From Bolinopsis microptera (Eukaryota; Ctenophora; Tentaculata; Lobata; Bolinopsidae), in contig NC_087081.1 in NCBI RefSeq assembly GCF_026151205.1, positions 10,601,113-10,665,112 of the forward strand: 64,000 nucleotides of DNA, read 5' to 3'. This document shows positions 35,401-46,504 of this stretch, piece after piece. Within the stretch, counting starts at the first letter, position 1. Each line of letters starts with the position of its first letter. The notes beneath the pieces are model-generated. The model saw only the letters and a program-made list of their open reading frames with translations, did not search any database and was not told the origin of the DNA. A program made the translations under genes and the position numbers.

Positions 35401-36323
35401 CCTGACTCCAAAACCACTTTTGTTAAACCCTAACCGCGTGAATGTTCAGATTTGTTCACACGTGGTATCGACATCTCCTCCGTCAACGTCGTGATAAACT
35501 TCGACTTCCCCAAGAACTCCGAGACTTATCTTCACAGAATTGGTAGATCCGGCAGATACGGTCATCTCGGAGTTGCTATCAACCTCATTACTTATCAAGA
35601 CAGGTAACCTTTAAATAATTAATTAACACGACACGTATAATTAATTAGAAGTCTTGTTATTGGCTGTGGGGGTGGTGATCTTATTGCTATGATTTAGGGA
35701 GAGCCAATGGCAGCCATTGTTGACAACCTAGTACAACCGTCAGAGTTAATACAATCCCTGTTTAACCACTGTCTCGGTCGAGTATTTGTCTTTATTAGTT
35801 GTGGTATGTTTGTCTTTGTTTAAGATTCCACTCTCTCTCACAGTCTACATTCATGAGAGAAAATCTTTTTCAGCTCAAAATTGTTCATCTTGAACTGTGG
35901 ATTGTTCTCTGTTTAACACTGTACACTTGTCCTCTTATTGTTTCCCCTGTATCTACTTTTCTTCTCAATCCATCTTCTTCGCCAGATACGATCTGTACAA
36001 GATCGAGCAGGAGCTGGGAACGAACATACGACCCATCCCACAAGCAATAGACAAGAGGCTGTACGTGGCGGAGTACCAGACTGACAAGTATATAAACTCT
36101 GATCAGGACATCATTCAGGTTAGTCACATGATTTAGTGTCTTTCAGTTTTCTCGCTCACGAATTTACAATAAATTTTGCTACTTTCCGTTTAAATCATTG
36201 TTTTTAGATATATAGGATATGCTCAACATATGTTATTAGCTTTTTAAACTGTCGTACTTACAGAGTCGAACTGAATCTGAGCGAAGATCTGAAGAACTAC
36301 AAAATCAGCAGCCAAGCCAATAG
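22406..36323 (+). CDS. DDX6: DDX6/ME31B/Dhh1 family DEAD-box RNA helicase, 11 exons
   Basis: Exons: 22406-22525, 22650-22782, 22957-23058, 23402-23545, 24229-24323, 24575-24697, 28570-28698, 33929-34109, 35450-35603, 35986-36118, 36264-36323; 457 residues, close to animal DDX6 length. Motifs in order: Q motif (YEKPSPIQ, 68-75), AKNGTGKT (92-99), PTREL (124-128), TPGR (173-176), DEAD (197-200), SAT (228-230), TRGID (346-350), HRIGRSGR (371-378). Family-specific stretches such as [10 protein letters not shown] and [21 protein letters not shown] separate it from eIF4A and other DEAD proteins. Known role: P-body helicase in translational repression and decapping, bound to 4E-T, EDC3, Pat1 and CNOT1. 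Every junction keeps phase. Intron 2 uses a GC donor; intron 5 splits DEAD into DE and AD. The last exon is short and Glu/Gln-rich. All catalytic residues are present. Confidence 0.96.
23838..24022. repeat. TATAGTC/AT-rich repeats in DDX6 intron 4
   Basis: Multiple TATATAGTC and GACTATATA units form inverted pairs around 23885-23910 (TGTTGTTTGG / CCCAAACAAC), followed by a long (TA)n-like stretch. It would form a hairpin in RNA. Introns of this type need not be functional. Confidence 0.8.
24908..25000. repeat. Left terminal segment of element B
   Basis: A core (GATTTTGACCCGGGGATAT and flanking bases) sits between inverted ATATTAAAGTATATTAAA and its complement. The same core is at the right end in the same orientation, although the outer ends are inverted relative to each other. 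Confidence 0.85.
26284..26697 (+). other. 137-codon ORF in the loop of element B, unrecognised
   Basis: The first ~30 codons are in the arm; the rest is loop sequence. It has no domain that I recognise, no repeats and no transmembrane segment. It could be chance, since nothing in composition or context supports translation. Confidence 0.15.
28376..28489. repeat. Right terminal segment of element B and 31-base poly-C run
   Basis: A second copy of the CCGATTTTGACCCGGGGATA core, followed by GGTTGG and an uninterrupted run of C at 28459-28489. The left end has only four G at the matching place, so the tract is a later expansion or an assembly-sensitive homopolymer. Confidence 0.9.
29322..29397. 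repeat. (CT)n microsatellite in DDX6 intron 7
   Basis: About 75 bp of CT dinucleotide with one interruption (CCCT). In the sense strand this is a long pyrimidine tract within the intron. Confidence 0.97.
29420..30990. other. DDX6 intron 7 sequence without recognisable features
   Basis: No ORF with a known domain, no RNA gene and no clear repeat. The short ORFs here look like chance. Several CACGTG-containing sites (29861-29886) are present but not clustered. Confidence 0.4.
30995..31150 (+). repeat. ~155 bp direct repeat, first copy
   Basis: Shares AAATGTCCGTATTGGACC and CAGTTGTACGTATGCAGAAG-like blocks with 33365-33520 in the same order and orientation, with ~15-20% differences. The two copies bracket the 38 bp minisatellite at 32545-33312. 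Confidence 0.8.
32377..32438. repeat. ~30 bp direct duplication
   Basis: TGTGACTCTGGTAGT followed by AATACTTTATATAACA, twice in a row, just upstream of the 38 bp minisatellite. Confidence 0.85.
32545..33312. repeat. 38 bp minisatellite, ~20 copies, in DDX6 intron 7
   Basis: Unit GTGGCTGTCTCATACACTGC followed by TGGATATAGCAATAAGTT. Variants add a base (CATAACACTG) or change CTC to CTG. The - strand ORFs through it are artefacts. A single degenerate unit at 33724-33750 (TGGCTGTCTCAAACAGTGCT) in the same context probably shows the ancestral single copy. Confidence 0.97.
33365..33520 (+). repeat. ~155 bp direct repeat, second copy
   Basis: Second copy of 30995-31150; begins with AAATGTCCGTATTAGGCC. 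Confidence 0.8.
34110..35449. other. DDX6 intron 8, with a short tandem duplication
   Basis: 34804-34864 contains two copies of GTAATCCTATCATTCCAGTT separated by ~15 bp. 34668-34693 has a CG-rich patch (CGTGCGCGCGCC). No RNA gene or ORF supported. Confidence 0.5.
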
Positions 36324-36360
36324 AATACAAGGTATGTGGAAAAGAAGAAAAACAACTTAA

Positions 36361-36366
36361 AATAAA
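36361..36366 (+). promoter_or_regulatory. AATAAA polyadenylation signal for DDX6
   Basis: AATAAA lies 38 bases after the TAG stop at 36321-36323, consistent with a very short 3' UTR. An intron-donor-like AAG|GTATGT at 36331 lies between stop and signal, so a longer 3' UTR with an intron is also possible. Confidence 0.5.
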
Positions 36367-36369
36367 CAT

Positions 36370-38059
36370 CCTTCTCGGATGAAGAGACTTGAAATTACGT
36401 CAGATTGTAAATTCGATTTGCTCTAGGGGGTGGAAATTACTGCCCTTCAAAAACTATTTCTCCTTTAGCCGCTCTATACTGAGTAACTCTAGTAACTATA
36501 GTAACTTTCCACCCCTTCTGCGAATTTGGAGGTCCTGGTCCTATAATACATGTAAGTTGCAGCCAATTTTGCTGGCAACTACATTAGTTGCCATTGCAAC
36601 GTATCATTAGTTAATTTGCTTCCCAATATAGTATTTTAGTATGGCGCTATGCGCTGTAAGTCCTTTCCACCGTTTTGGTCCTTAAATTGAGCTAGTTATA
36701 TTGTTCCAATGTTTTAAAATGACTTTAAAATAGATGCTTGAAATTACGGCCTACGATTCACACCGCTCGGCTTTACAAGGTAAATGTACACGTATTTTTC
36801 AAAGTATATCGCGTGCACGTGCCGTTAATTTGCGGAACATTTTTATTCTCTGACACGTTACATGGGAGTTAATGTCAACCCAGTTTTTAGGAGTATTTGC
36901 AGAGCTCAGAGCAGTGAAGGTAGACCCATCCGATATTGTTGGGGACTCGAAAAGTTCATTGTTACCGTTCATTTAGTGATGGTAAAAATCGATTATAGAT
37001 ATTAAGGTCCCCTCGTATTTTCGGGGTTTTGCTGCTCTGAGCTCTCGACGTTTTGGGAAGGTATATTTTTGGGAGCTCTCGTCATTTTGCCCTGCGAGTC
37101 ACTTGATCAGATATTAAAATGCAAAACCCAAAAGCTGGCCTCAGCTGCTTCTCATATCAATGATATAAGACTTCGTTAGTAAACCCCGCGATTGTGTAAT
37201 GTTCCGTATGATTGTACCATCGCGGGTCCACGACTCACAAGGCTCAAAACAGTGTGATTCAAAAATAACGTCTCTATTTCGCAAACTACGAAAATTAATA
37301 CAGCATAACTTTAGCTACTTGATAGGGGTAGGAATAGCTTACCTTTTTAGACGAAATAGAAGCATTATTTCTGAATCATACTGATGGCGGGAAGTTCCAC
37401 TCATTTTTGTGCATGTGTATTTATATCACTCTTACGTCATTAATGTGGCTACCATACCCGTGGTTTTGTCATATTATAAAGATAATGTGTGTAATTTTGT
37501 AACATGTTCTGTTCAAGGTCGGGTGAATATATTCAATTCCTGTTCGGGAAAAGCGGAAAATCTTGATCATGATCGCTTGGAACAGATACCAAGATTTAAG
37601 TGCTTTTTAGAAAAATTTAGAAACAGCCTTTCAATGTTTCATTCGAAAAATAGGCTGCCTTTTAGTGCTATACGGTGAAATTGAGGATTGGTAAATTTTA
37701 GGCTTTGAGTTTTCAAAGATTAATTTATAGTTGATTTAGATTAAGCTAGATCCCGACGTTGAAATCAAATTGTTTTGGACAATGGTAGTGTATATCGAGC
37801 TAGAATCATTGTTAACTTAATTTAATTAATTGATTAATTATCCCAAGTTTCAGAAAATTGTGTCCCTCTATGTTTGGAAAAGTTCTTGTTAGTTTGGCGA
37901 TATTCATGAAGTTTATAAACAACATTAAAAACATAACTTTGCCTTCAAGATCATGCTACACATCGTTTCTAAATCCATTTTGAACCTGAAGGCAAAGCAA
38001 TGTTCAATTTTTCTACAATTTTTAGTAAAAAACTTGTGAACAGCGGATATGTTCATGAT
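36370..38059. other. Intergenic sequence downstream of DDX6
   Basis: No gene supported. ORFs of 60-90 codons lack recognisable motifs and splice context. Confidence 0.4.
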
Positions 38060-38295
38060 ACCCATTTGCGTGACACGTGACGCTGTGACGTCACGTGTCC
38101 AATCAATGACGTCACGTTTTGAGATGACGTCAGCAGATTTTGACAGTGAAGTGTTGAAGTGGTTGGTTGGTGGTGAGGCAGTCTGTTCAGAAGGCTAGTC
38201 CGCCTTTTCTAGGGCTTTCTCTTCAAATTGAGCGGCTGTCTCAGCACGCGGTAGAGGATGACGTCACGTGAAATTTTGATGACGTCACGTGACTA
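38060..38295. promoter_or_regulatory. Dense cluster of CRE (TGACGTCA) and overlapping E-box (CACGTG) sites
   Basis: Five TGACGTCA palindromes within ~200 bp (near 38086, 38108, 38124, 38259 and 38280). Three of them continue as TGACGTCACGTG, joining a CRE to an E-box core. Additional CACGTGAC sites flank them. Known biology: TGACGTCA binds CREB/ATF bZIP dimers and CACGTG binds bHLH-ZIP factors. The cluster lies 1.7 kb past DDX6 and 3.1 kb upstream of the RVxF-protein gene, so its target is uncertain. The sequence between is not obviously repetitive, although GATGACGTCACGTG occurs twice. Confidence 0.6.
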
Positions 38296-41200
38296 CTATG
38301 TTATAACATCTACATAGAATTGAAGTTGCCATCTTGGTGTAAAGATGATGAGAGACCTTTGTAACATCTTATATACGAGGCCTCGTTTTGATCGAGGATC
38401 AAACTCGACCACGCATTACCGGCTGGTTCGAGGTTAAATTATTATCCTTTCCGATTTTGATATTAAAAATGTTGATGAATTTCCGGTTAAATTCATACGA
38501 TGGTTTCGCATAGTCGCAAGAGTTATTATCGAAACTCTTGATCATAGGAACGACCTAAACTTCCAACTTCTGCCATGCAAATGGCAGTGAAAATTTTCTA
38601 AATTAATTATTGAACACGATGACATAATATATGATCGCTATGCGACATTCTTTGTCGAATACTAGCTTGGCAAACTTTCAGCTTGAGCTCGTCCGCATTA
38701 ACAGGACTATAATTTTCCTGTTCAAACACATCCGGCCTCCTGATACACAGGACGATAGTCTCATGACTAGCTACCCGGCAAATTACATGATAACGAAATC
38801 TTCCTGTATATACTGGGTCCCAGTATATTATACTGGCACTCAGCCAACTTTAAATTCCAACATGATGAAATGTGTCACATAAGTGGCATTGTACTTGAGA
38901 AATTCCACCGCCCATCACGCACACGGTCGTTCCTATACTCTGCTGTGCGAGCCATTACTTGTTCAAAACTCAGTCCCTGCAAAAACTGGAGCTGAATTGA
39001 TGGCGGCAGTTGAATCTTTTTGACGTATATTTAACATGTTGTACACAATATGACGTTCAGCTCAGATCCATTGTAGTTTAACTGCTTCCCACCTGTCAAC
39101 AAATGACGCAACTTTCCGACACAGTGGACATGGACCGACTGTACTGGCCTCGCAGGACGGGTTACATCATACGTGACAATTGACAGGCCAATTACAGCGC
39201 TTAACTCGATTATTACACGCGATTAGCTAGTTTACTTTAGTGGGTTATTTAGAGACCTTTTTACACGATGACATGAGAATGAGACCATTTAAATTCGACC
39301 CAGCCCTTTTCTTGTACTCAGCTCTGGTAGGTTTACGTAATTCTTATTGCTAGTGGTTACGCAACTCTGACAGTTTGCTGATCTATTCCGAGTAAGGGCT
39401 GATCTATTCTGAGTAGGAGAACTGACCTCAACTATTGGTGTAGGAATACGATATCATCTTCTCAGAACCAATATTGGACTGGTGATTTCTAGTTTTCTAT
39501 TCTTGTTCTATACGTTGCCTCCATCCTATTAATGCTGTTATGTAGCCTTATATGTTGTCTTTTTTTAATCTTGTGACTACAGGATTATGCTCTCAAGTTT
39601 ATAAATAATCATAACATACACAAGTGTACCATAATGATCGATTGAATTACTAAATATCCCATATTCTGTAATGATGCTGGGATATTAAAACCCCGTACCA
39701 TCACTTGCTGAACAGCAGCCTAGTCATATTCATTAAACCTGACACTTGCCTTATCTTTTTGGGATCTGTTTCTACCAATTTTTATTTCGCTTATCTTAAT
39801 TTTCGAGGCTATTATCTTCTCATGGTTTTATGAGATTAGGCCCTGAAAGTGTAACTTACCTTCAATCGGACATGATCAGGCTTGCTGCACAATAATATTG
39901 CGCTATTTTAATATTTATCGGATTATCTGGGAGGTCGTGAGATCATCGCTTACATTTCTGAATCGTATTATATTTAAAGCTGCACACCGGCAAATGGATC
40001 ATCTGATTCTTACCCCACCGATTACAATCCCCTTGGATACAGAGTCTTGCCATGTGTTGCCTGGGACAACATTTTTAACGGTTGTTTAAGAATTGGGCTT
40101 AATTTGTAGGATCCATTACCATGTTTATGCCTTTGTCAGTAACTCGCATTATGTGTTTACAAAAGACCGTTTAAACTCATATTTTAAGTCTCCTTGGTTT
40201 CCGAAAGATTAAGTTACTTAATACTTACGTAAACTGTTCTAGATAATGCTGGTCGCATTTTGAAGAATCCGAACGAAGTCTTTAACAAGTTAACATTCAC
40301 GACCTCGGGATGCAGGGCTTGACGTACCTTTGGCGTGGCATTACTTTATTTTAGGACTGAGATTCGCTAATCCTGTTCCACTGCTGTTTTACTGATAATA
40401 TTTTAATTTCTTGGACATTTTACCTGAAATACGAAACCAGTAAGGTCAGTTCATTTGAAAGTGCATTTTACTAATTATAACCTTCTTTACCGGGTCCAGT
40501 AATATCGCTGATATTTAAAATTAGATTTCCTAACCCCTAGTGCCAAGTTATGACGCTGTTTGACTTCCCCTGGAATCTGGATTTTCAATTTGTCCAACCT
40601 GCATAATACGTAATAACGTATGAGATCTGTTACTAGAGAAGGTCATCATTTACCATAAAATGTGTGTTTTTGTTTTGAATTTGTTAAAATCTAATAAAAC
40701 CCGCATGTTTGGTGTGTTGGTTTCAGAGTGACATCAAATACCTTTATATAAGTTCAGCCCCATGACAACTGTTTGAGTCTCACATGAGCTCTTTTTCTTC
40801 GCATGCCAAAAAACTAACATTCGATTTCGGAGGGCACTTAATTTACTCTTATTTCTGTTCGCCGTGGTGTCTTTTACAGCATGTGATAGTCGATTATTTC
40901 TGTTAAAAACTGTGATGGATTCCTGGTATCTTACTTCAGCAAAATACCCTATAAAGTGGTTTTATCGCTGTTAGAGCCATTTTCAGATGATTTAATTTTA
41001 GTGTCCATTAAAGATTAGTTCAAGCGACCGACCAGCGAAAGAATTACGACTGACAAAACAAACTAGACTAACAAACAGTCAATAAATTAGCGAATCTAAG
41101 ATCTACGAGGGGGAAAGGGGTCATTATCGCTCGCCAAAAAATTTGTTGTTATATGACGACAGTTTTATATTTCTAGAGATAATACCCAGACTCTTATCTT

Positions 41201-41414
41201 GGATTAGAAATGTTGATAAGAAATTTGACTTTGGAGAACTTTCGATTTTGACATAATTGATGTGAAATTTTACTTCAAGTTTCTGACCAACGTTTGTTAT
41301 GGATCATCAAGTTTTTTAAATAACTAACATTACCTCTAGCAAGTAAAAGTTATAAAAAATGGCCACGAACGACTGTATATTGAACTCCTTGTAACCCTCG
41401 ACCGAAAATCAGAA
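38296..41414. other. Intergenic sequence upstream of the RVxF-protein gene
   Basis: No ORF with a recognised domain and no RNA gene. It presumably contains the promoter of the gene at 41415. No TATA box with convincing context was identified. Confidence 0.4.
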
Positions 41415-44400
41415 ATGCCGCCAACTGGATGTGAGTACTTCCAACATTATACGTCAATCTTATTTTATTTTAATATTTCAAACACCCGTTTCCCGTTGTT
41501 ATTAACTTACCAACGTACATGTAATTATTATATTACTTAATGTTTCTTTTTTCAGATATAGCTTCGCGGACTAACTACGATTACTCGGTGAGAGATCAAG
41601 CTTTCTTTTTGAACACATGGGCTAAGCTTGATGTAACTGAGGAATCGACAGGTAACATTTCATTTAGTTTGAATTTTCATATTTTGATCTTTTGCGTCTC
41701 TTTTCACGGGTGCGTCATCTGGAATCGTGATATTGCTTTCTTTAAATTTGACTGTCAGATTAAAATATTAATTTCTCATATCCCATGTTTTCCGATTTGT
41801 ATCAGCTCATCATGTCTTTATTCTTGCGTTCGTCAGCTGTATCATGTTAGAGTCCGAGCTCACATGATCTTATTGATAACTTGTCCGCACTTGGTTACAT
41901 AGGCTGGCAGGAATATTGATGACAAATGTCATCACGTGACTAATGTCATCACGTGACTAATTTCATCACGTCACCAGCGGAGGGGATGAGCTGACTCCTC
42001 CCAACTGTCTTCACACCCATTTCATGTTTTTTTATTTCTAGGTGAATTTACAGACGATAAGGATAGGAACCAAGAAAATTATTTTGATACAGTAAGTTAA
42101 ATTTATTTTACTTAATTTAAACGGGTGTTGCTGTGTTGAAGAGTATCCGTAACGGATTGTCATGGTTCGAGGACGGGATCAGGGTGTATCTCTCGTATTG
42201 AACTTGTATATCGCAGCCTATTTTTCAAAACTTGTTATTCGAACGTGGTTTAAATGCAATAAGGGAGGTGATGACCATGACAATCTGTATCGGTATTTGT
42301 TAAGCATTCTTGTGGGTTTTACTTTCTCTTAAAGTAATTACTTTCTTCTGGTTGTGTTGCTAATTGTTATTCAATTGATTGTTAAGCTCTAGATTTTGCT
42401 GATGTTTTGCTACGGATACTGCTAATTAGACTGTGCCTGTGAATGCTGCACTGTCCTACAAGTAGCTTTCTTCTGATTACATTAAATAGTGGGAAAGTCT
42501 GCAAACTGCATGTCCAACATTACTCTCTAAATTTGGCTTAAAATTTGCCAAACTTTTAAGGGGAAAATTTCACAGCGGGTTACTTGAAGTCTGGACATAA
42601 AATGATGTAACACCTTGCTAAGGTCCTATACATTACGGTACCAATGAGAGGTGTTAAGGGGGCCGGGTATTATATGGTAAAATGGGTACTGCCCCAGGGC
42701 GACTAAATGGCGAGTAGTCTAGGGCTTTAACTAGGGTCTAAAAACGTGAGAACTGCTAAATTATTTGCTCACCGCAGGCCATCATGTTTTTGTGGACCGT
42801 GTTGTAATCAAGACAACACTTGGTCCGGCCTGCACTCGATAATGGCTTGCTGAGTAACACTCGCACTCGGTAATGGCTTACACTCTGCACTCGCAATCTT
42901 CTCTGCGTCATGCACTAAGAGCTAGCAGTTTCTTAGGTCTGCTTTAACAAAATTTGTCGGGCTCTGATGAGAGTGCAACAAGGTAAGTGCGAAAATAACG
43001 AGAAATGGAAACAAAATATGTTGGTTGATCATTCCAAAAATTCTTTCTCACTCACCGCATGACTTAAAACTTCTCCCTAACCCTTCTGGATCTGAGTTCT
43101 ACTATTCAACCGGAAAATAGTCAACAACTTCTAATTGTTTTTGGTCTTGGAAAAATAGAAAACATTTCGGAGGCCGCCACAAGAAAAAACATGAACACAA
43201 TTCCACGGCCGGAAATCTAAACGCAAAGCAAAGGACGCAAACAGAGTTTAATACTGTTCAAACTGTTAAAGATAATAGTGACTAATAGTCGTTTGGTATT
43301 CAGTTGTGAGAAATGAAGACGGTAACTGGTAAGGTATATCTAGAACCTATTCCTAGATCAACCTATTCCTAGCCATCCCTTTCAGCAGCAAGACGGGCCA
43401 ACTGACGAGCCCGTTATGGGTCGTCAGCCCCCGGGGTAAGATAACTCTTTCACGAAACACCGTGAAGTTTTATTTAAATTTCCACACTTTTTGGTGGCGG
43501 TGGGCACTTTGTGCTGCTGTGTGTTCGGTTTATGGTAGCCTATCTAATCACATTTATCAAGTAAATTAGTTTGCAAGCGCTCTACTCTAATTTTGCTGAT
43601 TGGTTTTGCATTATTTGATTAAAGTTTATTTGTCCTAAATAGAGCGAAATTATCTGAAAAGCTTCACGGTGTTCTGGTAAAGATTTGATGATGTAACAGA
43701 TAAAAGAAATAATGAAGTCCACGAATATTAAATAAACATATAAAATATTGTTTAATCCTTGTGGTAAGACATGAGGATCCACCACATTTTGTGGTCCTTT
43801 CGTAGTTTTGGGGCTAATAGTACCAGTGTTTGGCTGTCCGTGCAAAAGGAATGTTTGGCCCTTTCAATATTTTGTGAGCTAATGTTTCTATTGATATATT
43901 ATTATCAATACGTTCTTCATATACTTATGTTTATTGATATAATTATATCTGTCAAACCACAAAACGGCAAGCACTCTTCACATCGCCATAAAGTTACAAA
44001 CATGGGAATTTCAGCTTCAGAAAACATATCTTCTTGTTTCTCACTGCACCTCTTTAATCTTCTACGCCCCCTCTGTTTACCTGATCACTAACCATTGCAT
44101 TATCAGGGACTGAGTTTAGACAGAGTTATGAGCTCGTGCAAGGGAACAGTGAAATCAGGGGGCCCCCAGAAAGAAACCGTCATGCCAAAATCTGGCAAGC
44201 GACCGGCTCCCTCACAGACTCCAACTGCCGGAGCTACCAATGTAGTCCTTCCAAAGTTCGGACTTGTTGAGGTTTTGCAGCGGGCTTTTCACATTCCTGA
44301 TCTCTTATCGGAAAACCCTTTTCTTAACCAGGTACGATTTAAAACTCTTTTATTTTAATTAAATAAAATAACTAAATTTTCAATTGTCAGTATTTTTACG

Positions 44401-46504
44401 ATTTTAGACTCTTTTATATAGCTGTATTTTCCATGCTAAGCTATTATAAACTATAAACCATCTCTTTTATAGCTGTATTTTCCATGCTAAGCTATTATCA
44501 ACTATAAACCATCTCTTGGTATTAAAATTCAGGTTCTAATAAACCCCATCTGTTCAGGAAGCAGCAACTAAGATGTTCAAGAGGAAGAAGATAAACAAAA
44601 GAGTACGTTTCGCTAAAGTAGAGATAACAGAGAATCACCTTCCCAACTGTAGACGGAACAACTTCACGAAGCACGAGTTTGGGCATTTCCATTCACCTTC
44701 TTGTTCAAACTATAAAGCTGAGCAGTCACTTGGAAAGCAGGTACGGTTTCCGTTTTTCTGCTTTTCCGTTTTAGTTAATTTAATTTAAATTAAATAAAAT
44801 AACTAAATTTTCAATTTTCAGTATTTTTCAGAAGACTGCTATATAAGACACCTTACTTTTTATATCCTTGCCCAAGAGCACTCTTCTGAAAAATACTGAC
44901 AATTGAAAATTTAGTTATTTTATTTTATCTAAATTAAATTAACTAAAACGGAAAAGCAGAAACTGCACTCAAATCATATCAGGAATTCCTGATTCGAGGG
45001 AACTTTATTCGTGAGAACAGCAAGACAGCAACCTCGGAATGTGATTTCTACAAAGAGCCTGTCCGGTACGTGGAACCCCTGGACCCGGCACTTACCACCC
45101 CAACTCTGGCACCTTCTTGTGACCTTCTCCGACTGGATCTCAAGACCTCTTCCATGGACTCAATTACTTATCATGACAAGAGTAGTCCAGGTAAGCAGAC
45201 AGATTAAATTTCTAAGAAAACAGATTAAATTATGTAATTTGAGAGTGCTAAATTCCAGTTTTAAGATAGAGAGTTATATCTTATCTGGTATTTTTCAACT
45301 CGAAGCTACACTTCCTAATATATTTAATTATTGGAATGTTAAATTATGGAATGTTTTTTATCTTCACCAAGATAAAAAACATTCCATCAGTTATCTATTA
45401 TACCCTTCTACAGGTTTGAGATATACCCAGAACCCAGTCGAGAAGACAGAGAAAGAAAAGCCTGCTCAATCTTCCTCGGTTAGTTCATTTGCTCCAAACC
45501 CCAACTACAAGCCCATGCCTTGCCAACCCATCTTTACTGACGATGTTATAATCAGTCCACCGTCAAGGTCAAAGGTGGTTGTAGACACTAAAAGTGAGAT
45601 TACTCTGCCGAAAAGTAAACGGCACAGTAATCTGCCGGAGCCGAGAGTCCCTGAGATTTCGGTAATACCGGCTGGGCCTGCTTGTCCGGGTGTTTGTGAT
45701 ATGGTGGATAGTTGTGACGATTTAAAACTCCTGCCAGAACCTGCTGATAAGAGTCGTATCGGGTCCGACAGTGGTTCAGTTGACTCTGTTAGTAGCTCTT
45801 TAGACTCTGGCTACGACAGCAAATGTGGAGACTTTCTAGACGATTTCCTTCATGACATGTCGGATGATAGTGAAAGTGAAAGTGAATCAGAGGATGCTGA
45901 TGAGATGGTATCTGGAAATTCTGCATTTTCTGCGTTTCCAAACAAAGATTTAAGTGAAAGCGATAGTGATACCGTTATTGATGGTCCTCCTAGCTCTAAT
46001 GGGTCTACTTCTCTGCCAATTATTGACTCAGAGAGCTCCTCTTCTGAATCAGATATAGATGAAGTAGAGCCTGATGCTCTGCTGGATCACCAACATGACA
46101 GTGGTATTGGCTCACTCAGTGATAACGAGGAGGATATAGACGATTTGATTAAAAGTCGCCCTTCAATCAGATCAGCGAAACCAGCGCTTATAAACCCTAA
46201 CAAGTGGTCATCGCATTCAGTACAGCCGGTAACAGTTCCGGTAAAAAAGGAAAACAACCCTCGACAACAACAGACTTTTCAGACGCGAGAGGGATACATG
46301 AACCCATTCAGTAATCGGAGCACAGCATCATCAGTGTTGCTTAAACCAGCTCCGTCAGTCTTGGGGAGACTCATCTGTGAGATCAAACCAGTGACATTGG
46401 ATCTTATCCGTAATCCGGATGTGGATCCGGAGAGATTCTTATTCAACACGCCGAGTCCGGACGATGTGGTCAGGATACGACAGTCCGGGAAGGTATCCTG
46501 TTAG
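41415..46504 (+). CDS. Acidic, probably disordered protein with an RVRF PP1-docking motif, 7 exons
   Basis: Exons: 41415-41430, 41556-41651, 42042-42091, 44107-44331, 44558-44740, 44983-45190, 45414-46504; 622 residues, all junctions in phase with GT/AG sites. No folded domain was recognised. Residues 137-147 read KRKKINKRVRF: a basic patch ending in RVRF (144-147), which fits the RVxF motif that docks protein phosphatase 1. Exon 7 is Ser/Asp/Glu-rich (DDFLHDMSDDSESESESED), with many SD/SE sites typical of CK2 targets. The C-terminal end, FLFNTPSPDDVVRIRQ, is the most motif-like part and reminds me of short elements in the N-terminal region of Hbs1-type proteins; I do not rely on that. A PP1 regulator is an inference. 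The ORF ends SGKVSC-stop, but AAG|GTATCC there could be a donor, so the protein may be longer. Confidence 0.7.
41926..41975. repeat. Three tandem TCATCACGTGAC units in intron 2 of the RVxF-protein gene
   Basis: ATGTCATCACGTGACTAAT occurs twice and a third time as TTTCATCACGTCACC. Each of the first two units contains a CACGTG E-box core. This resembles the E-box/CRE sites at 38060-38295. Confidence 0.6.
42092..44106. other. Intron 3 of the RVxF-protein gene, no further gene seen
   Basis: 2 kb intron with ordinary AT-rich sequence. ORFs at 43582-43845 (-) and 43771-44091 (+) overlap each other and have no known domain. Confidence 0.45.
44332..44557 (+). repeat. Intron 4 of the RVxF-protein gene: shared intron sequence and a 53 bp tandem repeat
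   Basis: Begins GTACGATTT and contains AAATAAAATAACTAAATTTT plus CAATTGTCAGTATTTTT, which recurs in intron 5. A 53 bp unit (TATAGCTGTATTTTCCATGC and following bases) is repeated twice at ~44410-44516. Confidence 0.8.
44741..44982 (+). repeat. Intron 5 is a long hairpin
   Basis: The intron starts GTACGGTTTCCG. CTGCTTTTCCGTTTTAGTTA to the TACTGA/CAGTATTTTTCAGAAG block (44758-44833) is inverted at 44884-44963, giving a stem of ~75-80 bp with a ~50 bp loop. The stem ends 20 bases before the chosen acceptor at 44982. The CAG at the end of the 3' stem strand (44958-44960) is another possible acceptor but would put a stop in frame after ten codons. Confidence 0.85.
45348..45385 (+). repeat. Perfect 17 bp hairpin in intron 6 of the RVxF-protein gene
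   Basis: GGAATGTTTTTTATCTT, CACC loop, AAGATAAAAAACATTCC. It lies 28 bases before the exon 7 acceptor. Confidence 0.9.

Noticed and set aside
44558-44740. PPP1R15 (GADD34/CReP) homologue
   Set aside because: RVRF is present, but the conserved Trp/Arg-rich eIF2-alpha-targeting segment that should follow was not seen.
46300-46504. HBS1L/SKI7-type assignment of the RVxF-protein gene
   Set aside because: Only the short TPSPDDVV element suggested it; no GTPase domain follows in the window.
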